Shown here in pieces: positions 1 to 14,602 of a stretch of DNA of 37,583 nt. Numbering within the stretch: position 1 is the first letter of the stretch; each line of letters opens with the position of its first letter. Source of the DNA: Pigoraptor chileana (Eukaryota > Opisthokonta > Filasterea); the NCBI GenBank assembly GCA_943704495.1, contig CALSCR010002014.1, forward strand, positions 4,667 through 42,249, given 5' to 3'. The notes beneath the pieces are model-generated. The model worked only from the letters and a program-made list of their open reading frames with translations, was not told the origin of the DNA and made no database searches. A program made the translations under genes and the position numbers.

Positions 1-260
1 GGGGGGGGCAAATTCAGCACATTATTACACACAATGCACGCACATACACATCCACACAACAAAAACAACATAACAGCAAAGACGATGGCATTTCGCATAA
101 TAACATGATATTGGTGGGAAATATCATTGAGCTCAGAATGGTATTCCGTTAATAATCGTTTGAATCACGGTTAAATTCATACGAACGAGACATTAATTAT
201 TGCATTCATCGCTGCTCATAACAACGCAAGAGCCATCATTGACAGACACACACGCACACA

Positions 261-292
<32 letters not shown>

Positions 293-346
293 AATGAATA
301 TACATATGTAAACACACACACAGAGACACAACACATGCAGTTGCAC
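1..346 (-). other. RPL7 intron sequence at left edge
   Basis: This is intron sequence downstream of the RPL7 donor at 352-351 (GTGAGT on the minus strand). It contains a TA repeat and CA-rich tracts and opens with eight G residues at the window edge. I see no exon in it. Confidence 0.6.
263..287. repeat. (TA)n microsatellite
   Basis: An uninterrupted TA dinucleotide run lies in the RPL7 intron, next to CA-rich sequence. Confidence 0.9.
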
Positions 347-352
347 ACTCAC

Positions 353-999
353 CCCCTTATCCTGACGACAAAGGCAAGCTTGGCCTCGGGGGCAACATAG
401 AAGTTGCCGTTGGCCTTAGCCTGGCGGCGGAGGCGGACCTGGTCCTTCTCAGCCTGCTGGTACTCCTTGGCATACTGCTCGGCGCGCTTGAAGACAACGC
501 GGCGCTGGACAGTGCGCTTCTGCTCACACAATAAAACGCAAACAAAACAATATACAAATGGTAAATGCATGCACGCAAAGGATTACAATGGGATGCAACA
601 TGAGATAAACATGAATCAAAAGAAAACCGCATCGACAACAACAAAAATCCAGACACACAGAGACAACATCAAACAAACAAGCGAGTTTTGCTCAGGGTAT
701 CAGTAATCAGCGCCGACGCCAAGTGGCGCCGCCTCATGGTTTAAGCCTTTGATATTTTTGGTTCATCGTCGCAAAACATCGCACGTGCTCCAGCCGCAAC
801 ACACCCCCACCCACAAAATAAACAAAAAATGACCAACAGAATACGACGAAGACCAATGGCACTTCACACAAAAGCACGTTCAGGGACGGAGAAAGTACCT
901 TGCGGAGGGCGACCGCGCGCTGGGCACGCTCGGCCGTGACCTTCTCAAGGGTCTTGCGCTTCTTGAGGAGGGTCTCGGGGACACCAACGACCTTCTTCC
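353..999 (-). CDS. RPL7: Ribosomal protein uL30 (RPL7), partial, N-terminal part
   Basis: This is a large-subunit cytosolic ribosomal protein. Two exons are clear on the minus strand: 999-899, reading KKVVGVPETLLKKRKTLEK and onward to ALRK, and 519-353, containing GNFYVAPEAKLAFVVRIRG. They join in phase 0 (AAG|GTACTT ... GCAG|AAG) and match the eukaryotic N-terminal extension of RPL7 and the start of the conserved uL30 fold. The exon at 353 ends at a good donor (GG|GTGAGT, phase 2). The following exons, equivalent to human ING...PKVRKVLQLL onward, lie beyond the left edge, because 1-346 holds no coding match. The exon at 999 begins with one base that completes a codon, so an upstream exon supplies the start. 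I could not fix it; one option is AT|GTGAAG near 1155, which would split the ATG itself. The family assignment is secure and the 5' end is not. Confidence 0.9.
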
Positions 1000-3028
1000 T
1001 GTTGACGATAATTGCAAAAGAAAAAAAAGATGCAGAAAATGCAAAAGGAAAGCGAGTGGTGTGGACGCAGAGGGTCGCCGTTGATGCGCCGTGGGTCTCG
1101 AGAAGTGCATCGTGGCATATTTTGACAACATCAACAACCACACTTCACATTCCCCACAAACGGACAATCACAATGCCAGTGCAACTTTCGGCCCACGGAC
1201 AACATCAAGGCAGATGCCCTTTCGTTCCACCCATAATGTCGCAGCAGAAGGAGCTCAAGCAAAGCCTTCGCAGGGAATTCAACTGGCAATGGGCGGGGTG
1301 GATGAAGATTGGTGCAACAAGCATGAGGACGAATGAAGGGACCGAGAGACTATCAGGCGCGATGCACGATCAATTGCAAGCGTTAAGCCCAGCAACCTCT
1401 CAACACAAAGCACCATCACCTAGTCGGATTCATGCGCGGCAGTGATCATTCAGAATCACTGTCCGCATCATCCACACCCCGTTCATCATCACATCCTTCC
1501 ATCCATCCATTCTGCCATCCAACCACACAATCCATCGACCCATCCTCATCCATCGCCAAAAGGAATCCCTGAAAGGACAGTGCATCGCAGCATCGCGCGT
1601 GAGGGGGATTGTTCGTTCGTTTCGGGAGAACAGCTAGCCATCTCAATCGATGTCTGCCTTTGAATACACAAACACAACCTCAACCAACCATCACAAACAC
1701 AAATCCTAGTCACCATCCAACAGCCATCCACAGACAAAGACAAAGGCATCAACATCGATTTACGTTTCCTCGGCCATTCTTGCGTATCCTTTGCTATACT
1801 ACAAAAGGATATTCGGGAAAAAGAGGAAGAAAACGATGTGGCACCCGGGGATCTCTTTCTACAATCATCGCAAGGAGTGGAGAGGACTCACATCGCGACC
1901 ACTCATGCCTCGCACAGTAGAAGAATAATGAGCATCCGGGGTGGGGACCAATCATTTTATTTCCGACATATCGGTACGTCTTTCGATTGGCTGTCTCATT
2001 AGAAAGGCCTAATGTAGCACAAATTGCACTTTGATTTACTTATTCAGTCGAATTGGTGACATGTAAATCTATATGGGGATTTCCAATCCGTCATCGCTCC
2101 CTAAATAGACTACTTGTCACTTTTCGTAGGGCAATTCCCACCAACCCTGCGGAAAGAATTTTTCTTTTCATACAAATGCAATAGAAAAATAATTGCGAAA
2201 TAATTCCGCCGTCCTCTTTCTTTGGGCGTTGTTCACCGCCTAAACTCCGACTCCATACATGAGCCATACACAAGCATTTCTCGGGGGGATTGTAGCTTCG
2301 TATTTTTGTTTCACGGGATCTTTGTATGGGACTTTTGTATGGGGCCTTTTCGAATCCTACTTTTTCAGGGGATTTTGTATGGGCCTTTTGTATGGGGGCC
2401 CTTAGTGAAATCCTACTATTCGACGACAGTTCGGTCGTTCGATTGGTCCATACTGAAATGCCCCAATTTCCATAAGCTACTAACTGCACATTAAGTAATA
2501 AAAACAGGAGTGCTTTGTATGGACTTTTGTATGGCTTTTTTTCTCGTCATTTTATGCGACTCGACACATCGGCACATACGACTACGACACACAGAACGTC
2601 CAGGAGATGCAGTCACACACGTTTGCAGTTGTGTTTCGCTTACACTCTTGCCACACTCACACCCTCCCCCTGCGTACACGAGCCTTCCTGCATCATTATT
2701 CCGAAATAAGAAACACCTCCGAGTAATGACATACTGAAGGATAACTGCCAGACAACGAACTCGCAATAATACTGAGGACTCAGAGGCAGCCTTTTGCTTC
2801 CTCGCTGTCCGGCCGTGTGCCGCTGAGGCAGACGAGCATCGTCGCTGTCACCTTCTCTCTCATTATACATCCACATGCATTCCACTTGAAGGAGCGCGCT
2901 ATCGGCGCTGTAAATCTTTCGTTGAACTTTAGCGCGAGGGTAATTATTACTGGTGTTACACATTGCACGCACATACACACAACGTTTATACGGCTTCGGC
3001 TGCGCTACCTGGTTGCGTGCCTGCGAAA
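1000..3028. promoter_or_regulatory. Divergent RPL7 / LATS upstream region (first RPL7 exon probably here)
   Basis: This stretch lies between the RPL7 exon at 999 (minus) and the kinase ATG at 3029 (plus). It should hold the unresolved first exon and promoter of RPL7 and the promoter and 5' UTR of the kinase. It is AT-rich between about 1900 and 2550 and has a tandem TTTTGTATGGG repeat at 2321-2534. I see no TATA box or other core element that I can defend. Open frames here are short or low in complexity, with no recognisable protein. Confidence 0.5.
2321..2534 (+). repeat. Tandem/clustered TTTTGTATGGG repeat upstream of the kinase
   Basis: Six copies of a (T)TTTGTATGG(G) motif occur at about 2321, 2333, 2372, 2386, 2513 and 2525. 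They are arranged as pairs. The first two pairs belong to units of about 50 bp that each continue into GG(G)CC, then GAATCCTACT (2353) or GAAATCCTACT (2408). Two related motifs in the opposite sense (CCATACATG, CCATACACAAG) lie at 2253-2276. This looks like a degenerate tandem duplication, either a transposon remnant or a regulatory cluster. It has no coding capacity that I trust. Confidence 0.65.
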
Positions 3029-6237
<3,209 letters not shown>

Positions 6238-7120
6238 AGGGAATCGTGTTCGCGTTTTCGGCAGTTGAGTCTGTTTTTGCTTGTGGGATTTATTGTAGTG
6301 AGTGTGTTTTTTCTCGCGCTTTATTACGCAACCCAATCAACGATGTGGTGGCAGTTGCTGTGTATGTGTATGTGTCTGTGTCTGCGTGCGCTCTGGCTGC
6401 GTATCCTCTTCCTCTGCGTTGTGTGCGTTGTGTGTGTTTGTGTGTGTGTGTGTGTGTGTGTTTCCGGTAACTTCATTTCCTGCGGACTATTAAGTCTAGT
6501 CTGCGCACTTTGCTTTACTGTCGGAATTATGCAAGCGCGGGTGCGGTCTGTTGTCGTTTGGCGCGGCAGCACATCACCACCCGCGTATCACGTGAGCACC
6601 CCCCCCCCCCCCCCCCCTCTTCTCTCCCTCTCTCTTTTCTCTCTGTCCACTCTTTCTCTTCTTCCATTCACTACGTCCCTTTATATCTTCTTCTTTGTAC
6701 AGACCTTTGTAAGAACAGTCCCATTGGGCCATTTGGGGGAGTGCATCTCTGTTTGTTTGTTGTGCAAAGCGCATTAACTGAACAAAGAGAACCGAGAATT
6801 ATCAACATTTGGATTGCAAAAAACCCACCACACGTCGTCACTTAAGTGCGTGTGAGCGTGCATTTGTGAACTATGGATCAATCCGTGTAATGCGGAACCT
6901 ATACAAGGCAATGGCACACCAACACACACACATACACACATAACCAAATGCAAAAGGCGAACAAGCGCCCTGTGTGCCTGCCCCCCTCCCCCATCGCCCA
7001 GCCCACACCTGTGCATGCATATTGTCCCAAACAAAAACAACAACAACGACACAAATAACAACGAGAACACAACCCAAAAAACGCATTGAAAAAAAATAAC
7101 AGTCTGGCAATCACGGGCTT
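6238..7120. other. Convergent 3' region between LATS kinase and NUP43
   Basis: This holds the 3' UTRs of two convergent genes. It contains a TG repeat (about 6439-6461), a poly-C run (6599-6617) followed by a CT-rich tract to about 6665, and CA-rich sequence near 6918-6945. I found no gene in it. Confidence 0.7.
6599..6665 (+). repeat. Poly-C (19) plus CT-rich tract
   Basis: A homopolymer C run is followed by TCTTCTCTCCCTC-type sequence. The arrangement resembles the poly-C/CT acceptor tract at 22000-22040. Confidence 0.9.
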
Positions 7121-9142
7121 TTATATGCGCACAAGGTTGGTTGTTGTACACACAGACTCGCTGTCAGTCACACACACAACGAGGCTATCTGCGGCATCGC
7201 AGCTATTGACTGGCATTGGAGTGCGTGACACAATGCTGCACATCGGATCCGACTCTGTTGTGGGCGACGCGACAAAGGCGGTGCGGTTGCGGTCCCTTTG
7301 TTGTTGTTGTTGTTGTTGTTGTTGTGTTGTGTTGTGTGTTGCCACGGGGCAGCGTGTTTGTGAGTGGGAGAGTGAGAGAGCGATGTATAAGAGACCGTCG
7401 GTTCAGTATATAAAAAAACAGAAATATTTGCGAAAACAAGAACGTAATTCTCTACATGGAATGAAGGTGCGGGATGCGTGGACCATAGATCACACACACA
7501 CACGACACCACACGCACAACATGCAGTGGCACGGCATCCCATCCTATGGCTATCTTATGCCATCCTCACTGAACAAAACAAAGCAAAATCATTGCAATGC
7601 AGTGCATACCTTGTGGGATTGAAGTCCCAGTGTGCGAGTTTGCCATCAACACCGGTCGTAAACACATGCTGGGGCACGCTCGGGTGAAAGCACACGGAAA
7701 GCACTGCGCGCCAAAAAACAAACAAAAAAACAGCATTTCGACAAACAAACAAACAAACAGACACAAAAACATAATGAGATAAAATGCACACACAATGCAG
7801 GATTCGAGTCAGTGTGTTGTGCATGATGCCCACAGACTCCACAACGAAGCACACACAGAGAATGCAAAACGAGCATCCCACACCAACGACTCCCAACAAA
7901 CAGACAACTTCAGTTCTCGAAATGCCTTGCGCAATAAATCCATCGACTCAATCAACAGCAACACGATGAAACAACACATGCACGGACCTACGCAGATACA
8001 ACACAAAACACGATGCACACAAACAAAAAAGATACGACACACGCAGATTTCCAACAATTTCACATGCACAAACAACGCATGACACGCACCGTCGTCAGAG
8101 TGCGCCACAAAACTGCACACGGCATACTTTGGCTGTCGCACATCCCACACTGTGAGCGCACCATCGGCGTCGCCTGCCGCTATGTATGCCGGCTGGTGCG
8201 GGTGGACAGCCAGGCACGTGATCTCTGCCGAGGTCTCAGGACTGCCGGGTGTGAGGGAAAAAGAGAGCGAGAGAGAGAGAGAGGGTGTGTGTGTGTGTGC
8301 GTGTGACAGAGTCAGAGACAGAGAGAGAGATGTAGGATTCATGCATTTGACAGTCACAGACACAAATCACAAAGACAGAGAGACATATAGGATTATTGAA
8401 CAAGAGTCAATGCCAAACCACAACACAACAATTATTGTCAGTTGGTACAGATTGACGGGGTGTCTGCATGCAGCGATACCCACTTGTGCAGGATTGCCGC
8501 AGGGGCTTTCGCGTTGCCAAAGTCCCATACTTTGATGCGACCGTTGTAGCCGGCGGTAATCACGGCGTCCCTCCGAAGAAACGCAATGCCTTTGATGGTC
8601 GCACTATCAGAGGCTGCATGCACGCACGCATCACACACGACCACACACGGCACGCACACACATCCATTCACACACACACACACGCACACATACAAAAGAG
8701 TTGCAAATGGCCGATGAGAAATGGATTGACCTCAAGCAACTGTAAACAAGGTGGCTTTTTGAGAAACAGTTATGGAAAAACACACTTACTGGCGTATACT
8801 CCCATCCTGCGATGAAACTCATACCCCCCACTCAGACCACAGACACACCACACTACGCACTTACACATCACATTTCACACACACGCGCACGCACGCACAC
8901 ACACGCACACACAAATAACACACCAATGGAGAGCGCAGGGTTGGGCGAATCCATGTTGAGCAGCACAATGCGGCCGTCTTCACCCGCGGTTGCGACACGC
9001 TGTCCATCCGCCGCAAAGGAGGTGCACGGAACGGATGCTCCGCCAATTGTATGAAGTGATGACCACACTTGGCGTGATTGCAGGGTCCCCTTCTACACAC
9101 GCAAGCATACAGAGATAACAACACACACATATATATATTTAT

Positions 9143-9177
<35 letters not shown>

Positions 9178-9624
9178 TACAGATGGAAGTAATTGTCAGC
9201 ACCAACAAACGCAGACCGCCACAGCGCACTGCAATGCATACAACCAAAAACACAAACAGAGGTCGATTCAGCACTTGGCCAGAGCACCCACCACGTCAGA
9301 GTAATCGTAGAGATGGACGGCTCCCTTCGAATTCGACGCCAATATCCGTCTTGCATCCAGGAACTGCGTTGTGGTTGGGTTGTAGGGGTAGGGTTGGGCG
9401 ATGCATGCATATATGCTCGACACGCGTGTATCCCACACTCAACCCATATACACACATATGTATATAATCAAAATAACTCCAACTTCTATAGACTCCACAG
9501 GAGAGGGAAAAGAGAGGGATTCAGTATCTTAAGGCGCTTGTCCGTGGACTCCATGAGAAAGACAGACAGAGACATGTAGGATTCAAGTCAGTGTCATAGG
9601 CGCTGTGCCCATGGACTCCACAAG

Positions 9625-9720
<96 letters not shown>

Positions 9721-10306
9721 TGTGTGTGCGCGCGTGCGTTTGAGAGAGACGGTGCCCACCTTCACGGCGGTAATGCTCCCTGATATATCTGCACGTGCAA
9801 TGACTTCGGGTTCCCGAAATGCATCTGGCGCTGCGCTGTCCACAATCATTGACAAGTCTTCCGCAAACTTCCACACGCACAGAGGGGATGCCTGAACATT
9901 AAAACAGTCGATATGTGCGGACAATATCATGCAACAAAAGCAGTCAGTGGAGGCACACTGTTGACACACACACATACACACACACACACAACCGGACTAC
10001 CATCACTCAACTAAGTGACATATAACACCACCACAAAAATGCATCCCTCCTCCGCACAGTGAGAACCACAGAAGTAGAAAGGACATCCACCGCAATCCCG
10101 CCGCTGTTCAGAAGGTTGGATGTGGCCACCCGCACACCCACCCACGCACGGTCAGATGATTGCCACTGCGACTCCACACGGACAGAATCCCATCCGCCAG
10201 TCACAAACGTCGACGGACGACCATCCTGAGCAACATGAGGGCATATCGATACGCTCGATAGCTTATGGTCGGCATATGTCACAAACGTGCTCGCGGATGC
10301 AACCAT
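7121..10306 (-). CDS. NUP43: Nucleoporin NUP43 (WD40 protein of the Y/Nup107-160 complex)
   Basis: Eight exons on the minus strand are 10306-10184, 9891-9760, 9363-9292, 9092-8924, 8613-8484, 8241-8090, 7703-7610 and 7295-7121. All phases agree and give 348 residues (human NUP43 has 380). Matches run along the whole length: TFVTGGWDS, FLDARRILASNSKGAVHLYD, TAGEDGRIVLLNMD, IKGIAFLRRDAVITAGYNGR followed by IKVWDF, ADGALTVWDVRQP, CFHPSVPQHVFTTGVDGKL followed by AHWD, and the C-terminal DSLVVCVTDSESV. These are WD40 blades of one beta-propeller. By family it is a peripheral subunit of the nuclear pore outer ring and also binds kinetochores in animals. The first donor (GTCCGT) is weak. The last acceptor (CAAAG|G) sits against a (CAA)n tract, so the start of exon 8 is the least certain junction. 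The gene shares a divergent promoter with CSN4. Its introns carry several copies of a dispersed GAATCCTACAT element. Confidence 0.93.
7299..7324 (+). repeat. (TTG)n microsatellite at the NUP43 last acceptor
   Basis: On the NUP43 sense strand this is (CAA)n. If it were retained in the exon it would encode a polyglutamine tract. Confidence 0.9.
7796..7847 (-). repeat. Dispersed intronic GAATCC element, copy 1 (NUP43 intron 6)
   Basis: The sense strand reads GGAGTCTGTGGGC, a short variable stretch, ACACTGACTCGAATCC and TGCAT. It aligns with copies in NUP43 intron 2 and RABL3. Confidence 0.7.
8321..8415 (-). repeat. Dispersed intronic GAATCC element, two partial copies (NUP43 intron 5)
   Basis: On the sense strand TGACTGTC, a short spacer, then GAATCCTACATCTCTCTC corresponds to plus 8321-8357. 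A second, weaker copy with AATCCTATATGTCTCTC lies at about 8375-8415. Both keep the gene's sense orientation. Confidence 0.6.
9514..9556 (-). repeat. Dispersed intronic GAATCC element, copy 3 (NUP43 intron 2)
   Basis: The sense strand reads TGGAGTCCACGGACAAGCGC, then ATACTGAATCCCTCTC. It is a shortened tandem neighbour of the copy at 9571-9630. A further fragment (TGTGGAGTCTA) is at about 9488-9499. Confidence 0.65.
9571..9630 (-). repeat. Dispersed intronic GAATCC element, best copy (NUP43 intron 2)
   Basis: The sense strand reads TTGTGGAGTCCATGGGCAC, then AGCGCCTATGACACTGACTT, then GAATCCTACATGTCTCTGTC. It is the reference copy for the family and lies directly downstream, in the sense direction, of the CA/CT microsatellite. 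Confidence 0.75.
9629..9716 (+). repeat. (GA)n(TG)n compound microsatellite
   Basis: About 60 bp of pure GA is followed by about 28 bp of TG on the plus strand. On the NUP43 sense strand this reads (CA)n(CT)n inside intron 2. Confidence 0.95.
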
Positions 10307-10915
10307 CTTTGCACCTGTGGCTTGCACGAGGGTGCGCTGTCACCCCTATGCAAAACGTTCCCGAGAGAAGAAAATGAGTCTCTCTGATCAGAAAGAACTG
10401 ACCAATTAGATGCCACGAAGTTTGCAGTCCACAGTCTTTGAGAGAAGCGCGTTGCCTTTGAATGTGTGGCACAAAGGAGTGTGTGAATTCATATTGCAAT
10501 TATTGATCTCTGTCCATCTTCTCGGTCCAATTGTTTCACAACTGTGCTTTTTTGGCGCCGTTGGGATTGAGTGCGTCACTTTAAAAATTGCGTGGGTATG
10601 ACGCACAAACAACTCGCCAGAAGTCACGTGACTTGCGCAGTTACTCAGTCCATTGCCAAGCAATGCAGTGACGGCTATATTGTGAGGTGTTTCTGGTGTT
10701 TTGTCAGAATGGAACTCAAAAACAACAAATATCAAAATATCAACTTTGTTAGGGAGTAGAAAGTGGCACGCTGACAAGGTGCTTTTTGCAACTCACTTAT
10801 ACTCCACTCACGACGCAACATCACACTTACATAATCACGCGCACACACACACACACACAACACATACAAACTTCTCTGTTCTGGAGTACTTGAAGGTGCT
10901 CGTCAAAAATACAAC
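10307..10915. promoter_or_regulatory. Divergent NUP43 / CSN4 promoter region
   Basis: This 609-bp stretch separates two start codons that point away from each other. It contains a ten-base palindrome GTCACGTGAC (10623-10632), an E-box-type core, and a CA tract just before CSN4. No coding sequence is evident. Confidence 0.65.
10623..10632. promoter_or_regulatory. CACGTG palindrome in a divergent promoter
   Basis: GTCACGTGAC is perfectly self-complementary and lies about 290 bp from the CSN4 ATG and 320 bp from the NUP43 ATG. CACGTG is the classic core for bHLH-type factors. Any role here is inference. Confidence 0.35.
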
Positions 10916-11704
10916 ATGTCTGCAGTTCAGAATGCCTTGAATGCCATCGCAGGCGTGGCCAATCAGAAGGATAAACTGACTCAGTACAAGGCCGTCGTGG
11001 ATGGGCTTGTCCAGGGCGGGTCGTTGGACGACTGGCGTCTCTTTATCGACACGAGTGAGTGGATGGCATGGATCTGTGCACTAGTGAGGGGTTGCCTTAT
11101 GTGTGCACTCGTGTGTGTGATTACTGATGTATGCACTTATGAGGTTGATGTCGCAGATATGTTGGCGTGGATGCCCCTTTTGTTGTTTGTGGGTGCATGA
11201 GTGTTTTCATAACCTGTATGTGGAACGTTTGTTATTCGCGCAATTTTACATGATTTTGAATGCGGTTGTGTTTGAATCGCTGATGGACTAAAGTAGTCGA
11301 TGAAGCACGTCGCCTTGTGCATCTTGTTTGCCTAGCCCAAAGCAAATAGTTCATCTGATAGATTGGAGTTGTGATGTGGTTGTTGGTGTTGATATTGATC
11401 CTGCCGATGCTGTTGTTTGTTTGTGTGCACATCCGTCCCTCAAACGACAGTGGCGCACGAGTCAACGACTCTTGTGATCTCTCGACAAATCCTCTCTGAA
11501 TTGGCGGCCGTCTTGCCGCAACTGAGTGCCGAGGCTGCAAAGGAGATAAGCAATTACGCACTTCGGAAGCTCAACACGCGCATTGTGTCGTTTGAGGAGC
11601 AGGTGAGGAAGAAATGCTGTGTCCCACACATAGTGTGCTGTGCGTGTGTGAAGATTTGTTTGTGATTGAAAAATTGGCATGGGCTGTAGCTTTGTTTGTT
11701 TGTT

Positions 11705-11745
<41 letters not shown>

Positions 11746-14163
11746 GACTGTGTGAGTAAGTGTGTGTGCATGCACCACTTGAATGGTGTGCTAAAGAAGG
11801 GTTTTTGGTTGTGAATGTAAGCTCATTGCCACCGCTGACATTTGTGCGTGCGTTGCGTTGTTGATTATTGGGCAGATCTCTGTGATCCGACAACATCTTG
11901 CAACTGTTCTCGAGAACGAGGAGAACTGGAGCGAATCTGCGCGTGTGCTTATTGGCATCCCACTCGACTCTGGCCACCGGTATGTGTGTGTGTGTGTGTG
12001 TGTGTGTGGTGTGTAAGTGTGTGTGGGTGTGTGGGTGTGCGTGCATGCGATGTGTGTACCTTCTTATATATGTTGTGGCCCATTGTTTTCCACAAATCAC
12101 GAACCAACACTCTTCCCGCTTTGAATCATCTGCAGGACTGTGAGTGCTGAATACAAGCTGGAGATCTTCATCAAAATTGCACAACTCTATCTTGAGGACG
12201 ACGATCCCGTGCAGGCTGAGGCATACATCAACAGGGCGTCGGTGCTGCAGTCGGACAAGATCAACCGCCTCCTGCAGCTCAAATACAAGGTACGGGCTGC
12301 GTGCATGCATATATGCATATATTATATATGCATTTGGAGTTGTGTTTGCCTTTGCGTCTTGCTGTTCGCACTTGTGCGTTATAATGCACGAGCAATCATG
12401 CTGGAGCGAGCTGGCGTGCGAAGAAGAATCGAGGATGATTCTGACAATTGACACACACACACACACACACATACACACACACACATCCGTGCAACAGGTG
12501 TGCTATGCACGTATTCTCGATTTCAAGCGCAAGTTTATGGAGGCTGCCCAACGCTACTTTGAGCTGTCGTATCTTGTTGGTGACGAGGAGAGGATAGTGT
12601 CGCTCACGTGCGCACTGAACTGCGCCGTTCTTGCTCCCGCGGGACCCCAGGTTGGTCTGCACGCCTTATCTGCTTGGCACGTGATCGGTTCTGTTTGTTG
12701 TGTTCATCTTGTGCGAATCCACAGGACTCCCGAGATGCTTTTTTAAAAATCCTACATTTGTTTCTAACTCTCCACCTCGTATTTTCCCCCCTTATTTCGT
12801 GTGTGTGTGTGTGTATGTGTGCGTGTGTGTGTTTTTGTTTGTGACAGCGGTCTCGATTGCTTGCGACGCTGTACAAGGACGAGCGGTGCCAGGGTCTGCC
12901 CGCATACCCAGTGCTCCGGAGCATGTGAGTCGCCCTTCTTACTTATTGCATATTTCTGCTTACTTTGCCATGTGTGACCACGACACTGACTTAAGCACTT
13001 CTTTGCGCGCGATGTCACCGTCACAACAATATTTCCATTATCTTTGTTATGTATCTCTTTCTTTCGTGTGCATTCTGTCTCCTTTTGGAGTCCATCGGCA
13101 TGATATAGACCTCACCGATGTAATTTTGATCTCATATTTCTGACACAGTCTATGTTATTTTGTGCCACTTGCTGCTGCTCCACGACAGGTATCTCGATCG
13201 CATCATCCGCAGACAGCTTGTCGACGATTTTGCAACGACGCTCGTCCCTCATCAGCTCGCCATTACTGCAGACGGTTGGTTTCCGTTGCCGTGATTTCTT
13301 GTGATTTGGGTTGATGCTATGCGTATGTTGTGTGTATATAGTATATGTATATTTATGTACATGTATATATATGTGCGCGTGTGTATGTGTATGTTTGTAT
13401 GTATGTGTGTGTGTTCTAAGATCTATTTTGTTCCACACATCAATGGCAAACGCCCTGTGGTCATCGCCCTGACGCCAACCCCAACCCTAGCATCTCTAAA
13501 CCAGCGTCTTATATGTCTCTGCATCTTCCAAAACACAACGATCTTTTGTCCGTGGCAGGATCGACTATCCTTGAGCGCGCTGTGATTGAGCATAACCTTC
13601 TGTCAGCAAGCAGATTGTACACAAGCATCACATTTGCCGAGCTTGGCTCGCTCCTCGAAATCCGCGCTGAGAAGGTTTGTGTGTGTGTGTGTGTGTGTGT
13701 GTTCGCATACGTGCGTGCGTGCATATATATTATATAGGTATATATTTGTATATGTGAGTGTGTGCTGGAGGTCTCGCCTTTGTTTTATGCCATCTTGCAT
13801 CACCCGGATGGCGTAGTCAATTCATGCCATCGCGTGTATTGTTTTGGTTGTGCACCAACCAAATTGTTTTGGGGTGTTTGTGTTTTTGTCATTGAACGAA
13901 CGAATGGGAGGCAGTCTGCTCTTTTATAGAGCGACCTGCACCTTCAGATGCATGCGATCTTGTGCGAGTGAATCTGTTTTCTTAGAAACAGACACTAAAT
14001 GTGATTCATCACTGCTGTGTATGCGGTGTGTCTGTGATGCCTGTTGTTGTTGTTGTTGTTGCAGGCGGAGAAAATTGCGTCACAGATGATTGCAGAGGGT
14101 CGCATGTCTGGCTCTGTCGACCAAATCGACTGCCTCATTCTATTTGAGTCGGGTGGGTGTGCC

Positions 14164-14197
<34 letters not shown>

Positions 14198-14602
14198 TCT
14201 TGCAGGTGCCGATGTGTTTGTGTGTTTGTCTGCGCATGCTTGTGTGCGTTTATGCCCTGTTGTCTATGCTGCCTACATCAGAAGCACTCCTAATGCATAG
14301 TCTGTGCACGTGTCTCTCGTAATGTCTCATTTGCGCCAATGGGCACCTCTCACTTTGCTGGCCAATGTTTGCAATGGGTGTGTCAAAAACAACAAGGAAA
14401 CACTCCAAAACAGAGACACACCAAAGAACAAGTAATAACGCGTCACATGCCCCCATTGTTCTTGGTGTGCGTGATGTGCGTGCATGCAGCCAACAAGGCA
14501 CTCCCCGCCATGGACGCCCAAGTGCGTGACATTTGCCTTCAGGTCAACTCGATCATCGAGCAAATCTCACAGGCACATCCCGAGCTGGCGGCCGGCGTCT
14601 GA
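10916..14602 (+). CDS. COPS4: COP9 signalosome complex subunit 4 (PCI protein)
   Basis: Ten exons are 10916-11054, 11451-11602, 11876-11979, 12136-12289, 12498-12650, 12848-12924, 13189-13274, 13559-13674, 14065-14152 and 14490-14602. All phases fit and give 393 residues (human CSN4 has 406). Nearly every exon aligns: [23 protein letters not shown], then [20 protein letters not shown], then [20 protein letters not shown], then [14 protein letters not shown], and [14 protein letters not shown] near the end. The N-terminal part is the helical repeat arm. The PCI winged helix spans roughly residues 285-355, and the C-terminal helix [11 protein letters not shown] joins the CSN helical bundle. By family it is a scaffold subunit of the nuclear/cytosolic deneddylase that removes NEDD8 from cullins. 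Several introns start with TG repeats, and intron 4 ends in a CA repeat before CAG. Intron 5 holds a weak match to the dispersed GAATCCTACAT element. Confidence 0.97.
11697..11765 (+). repeat. TG microsatellite in CSN4 intron 2
   Basis: (GT)n with TTTG interruptions lies about 95 bp after the donor at 11603. Confidence 0.9.
12746..12773 (+). repeat. Possible fragment of the dispersed GAATCC element (CSN4 intron 5)
   Basis: AAATCCTACAT is followed by TTGTTTCTAACTCTCC on the sense strand. Only the core and pyrimidine-rich part match, so membership is tentative. Confidence 0.35.

Noticed and set aside
2091-2489. Minus-strand open frame of 132 codons with internal repeats (KSPEK, KSPIQ)
   Set aside because: It has no ATG start and no recognised family, and its repeats are just the translation of the TTTTGTATGGG DNA repeat.
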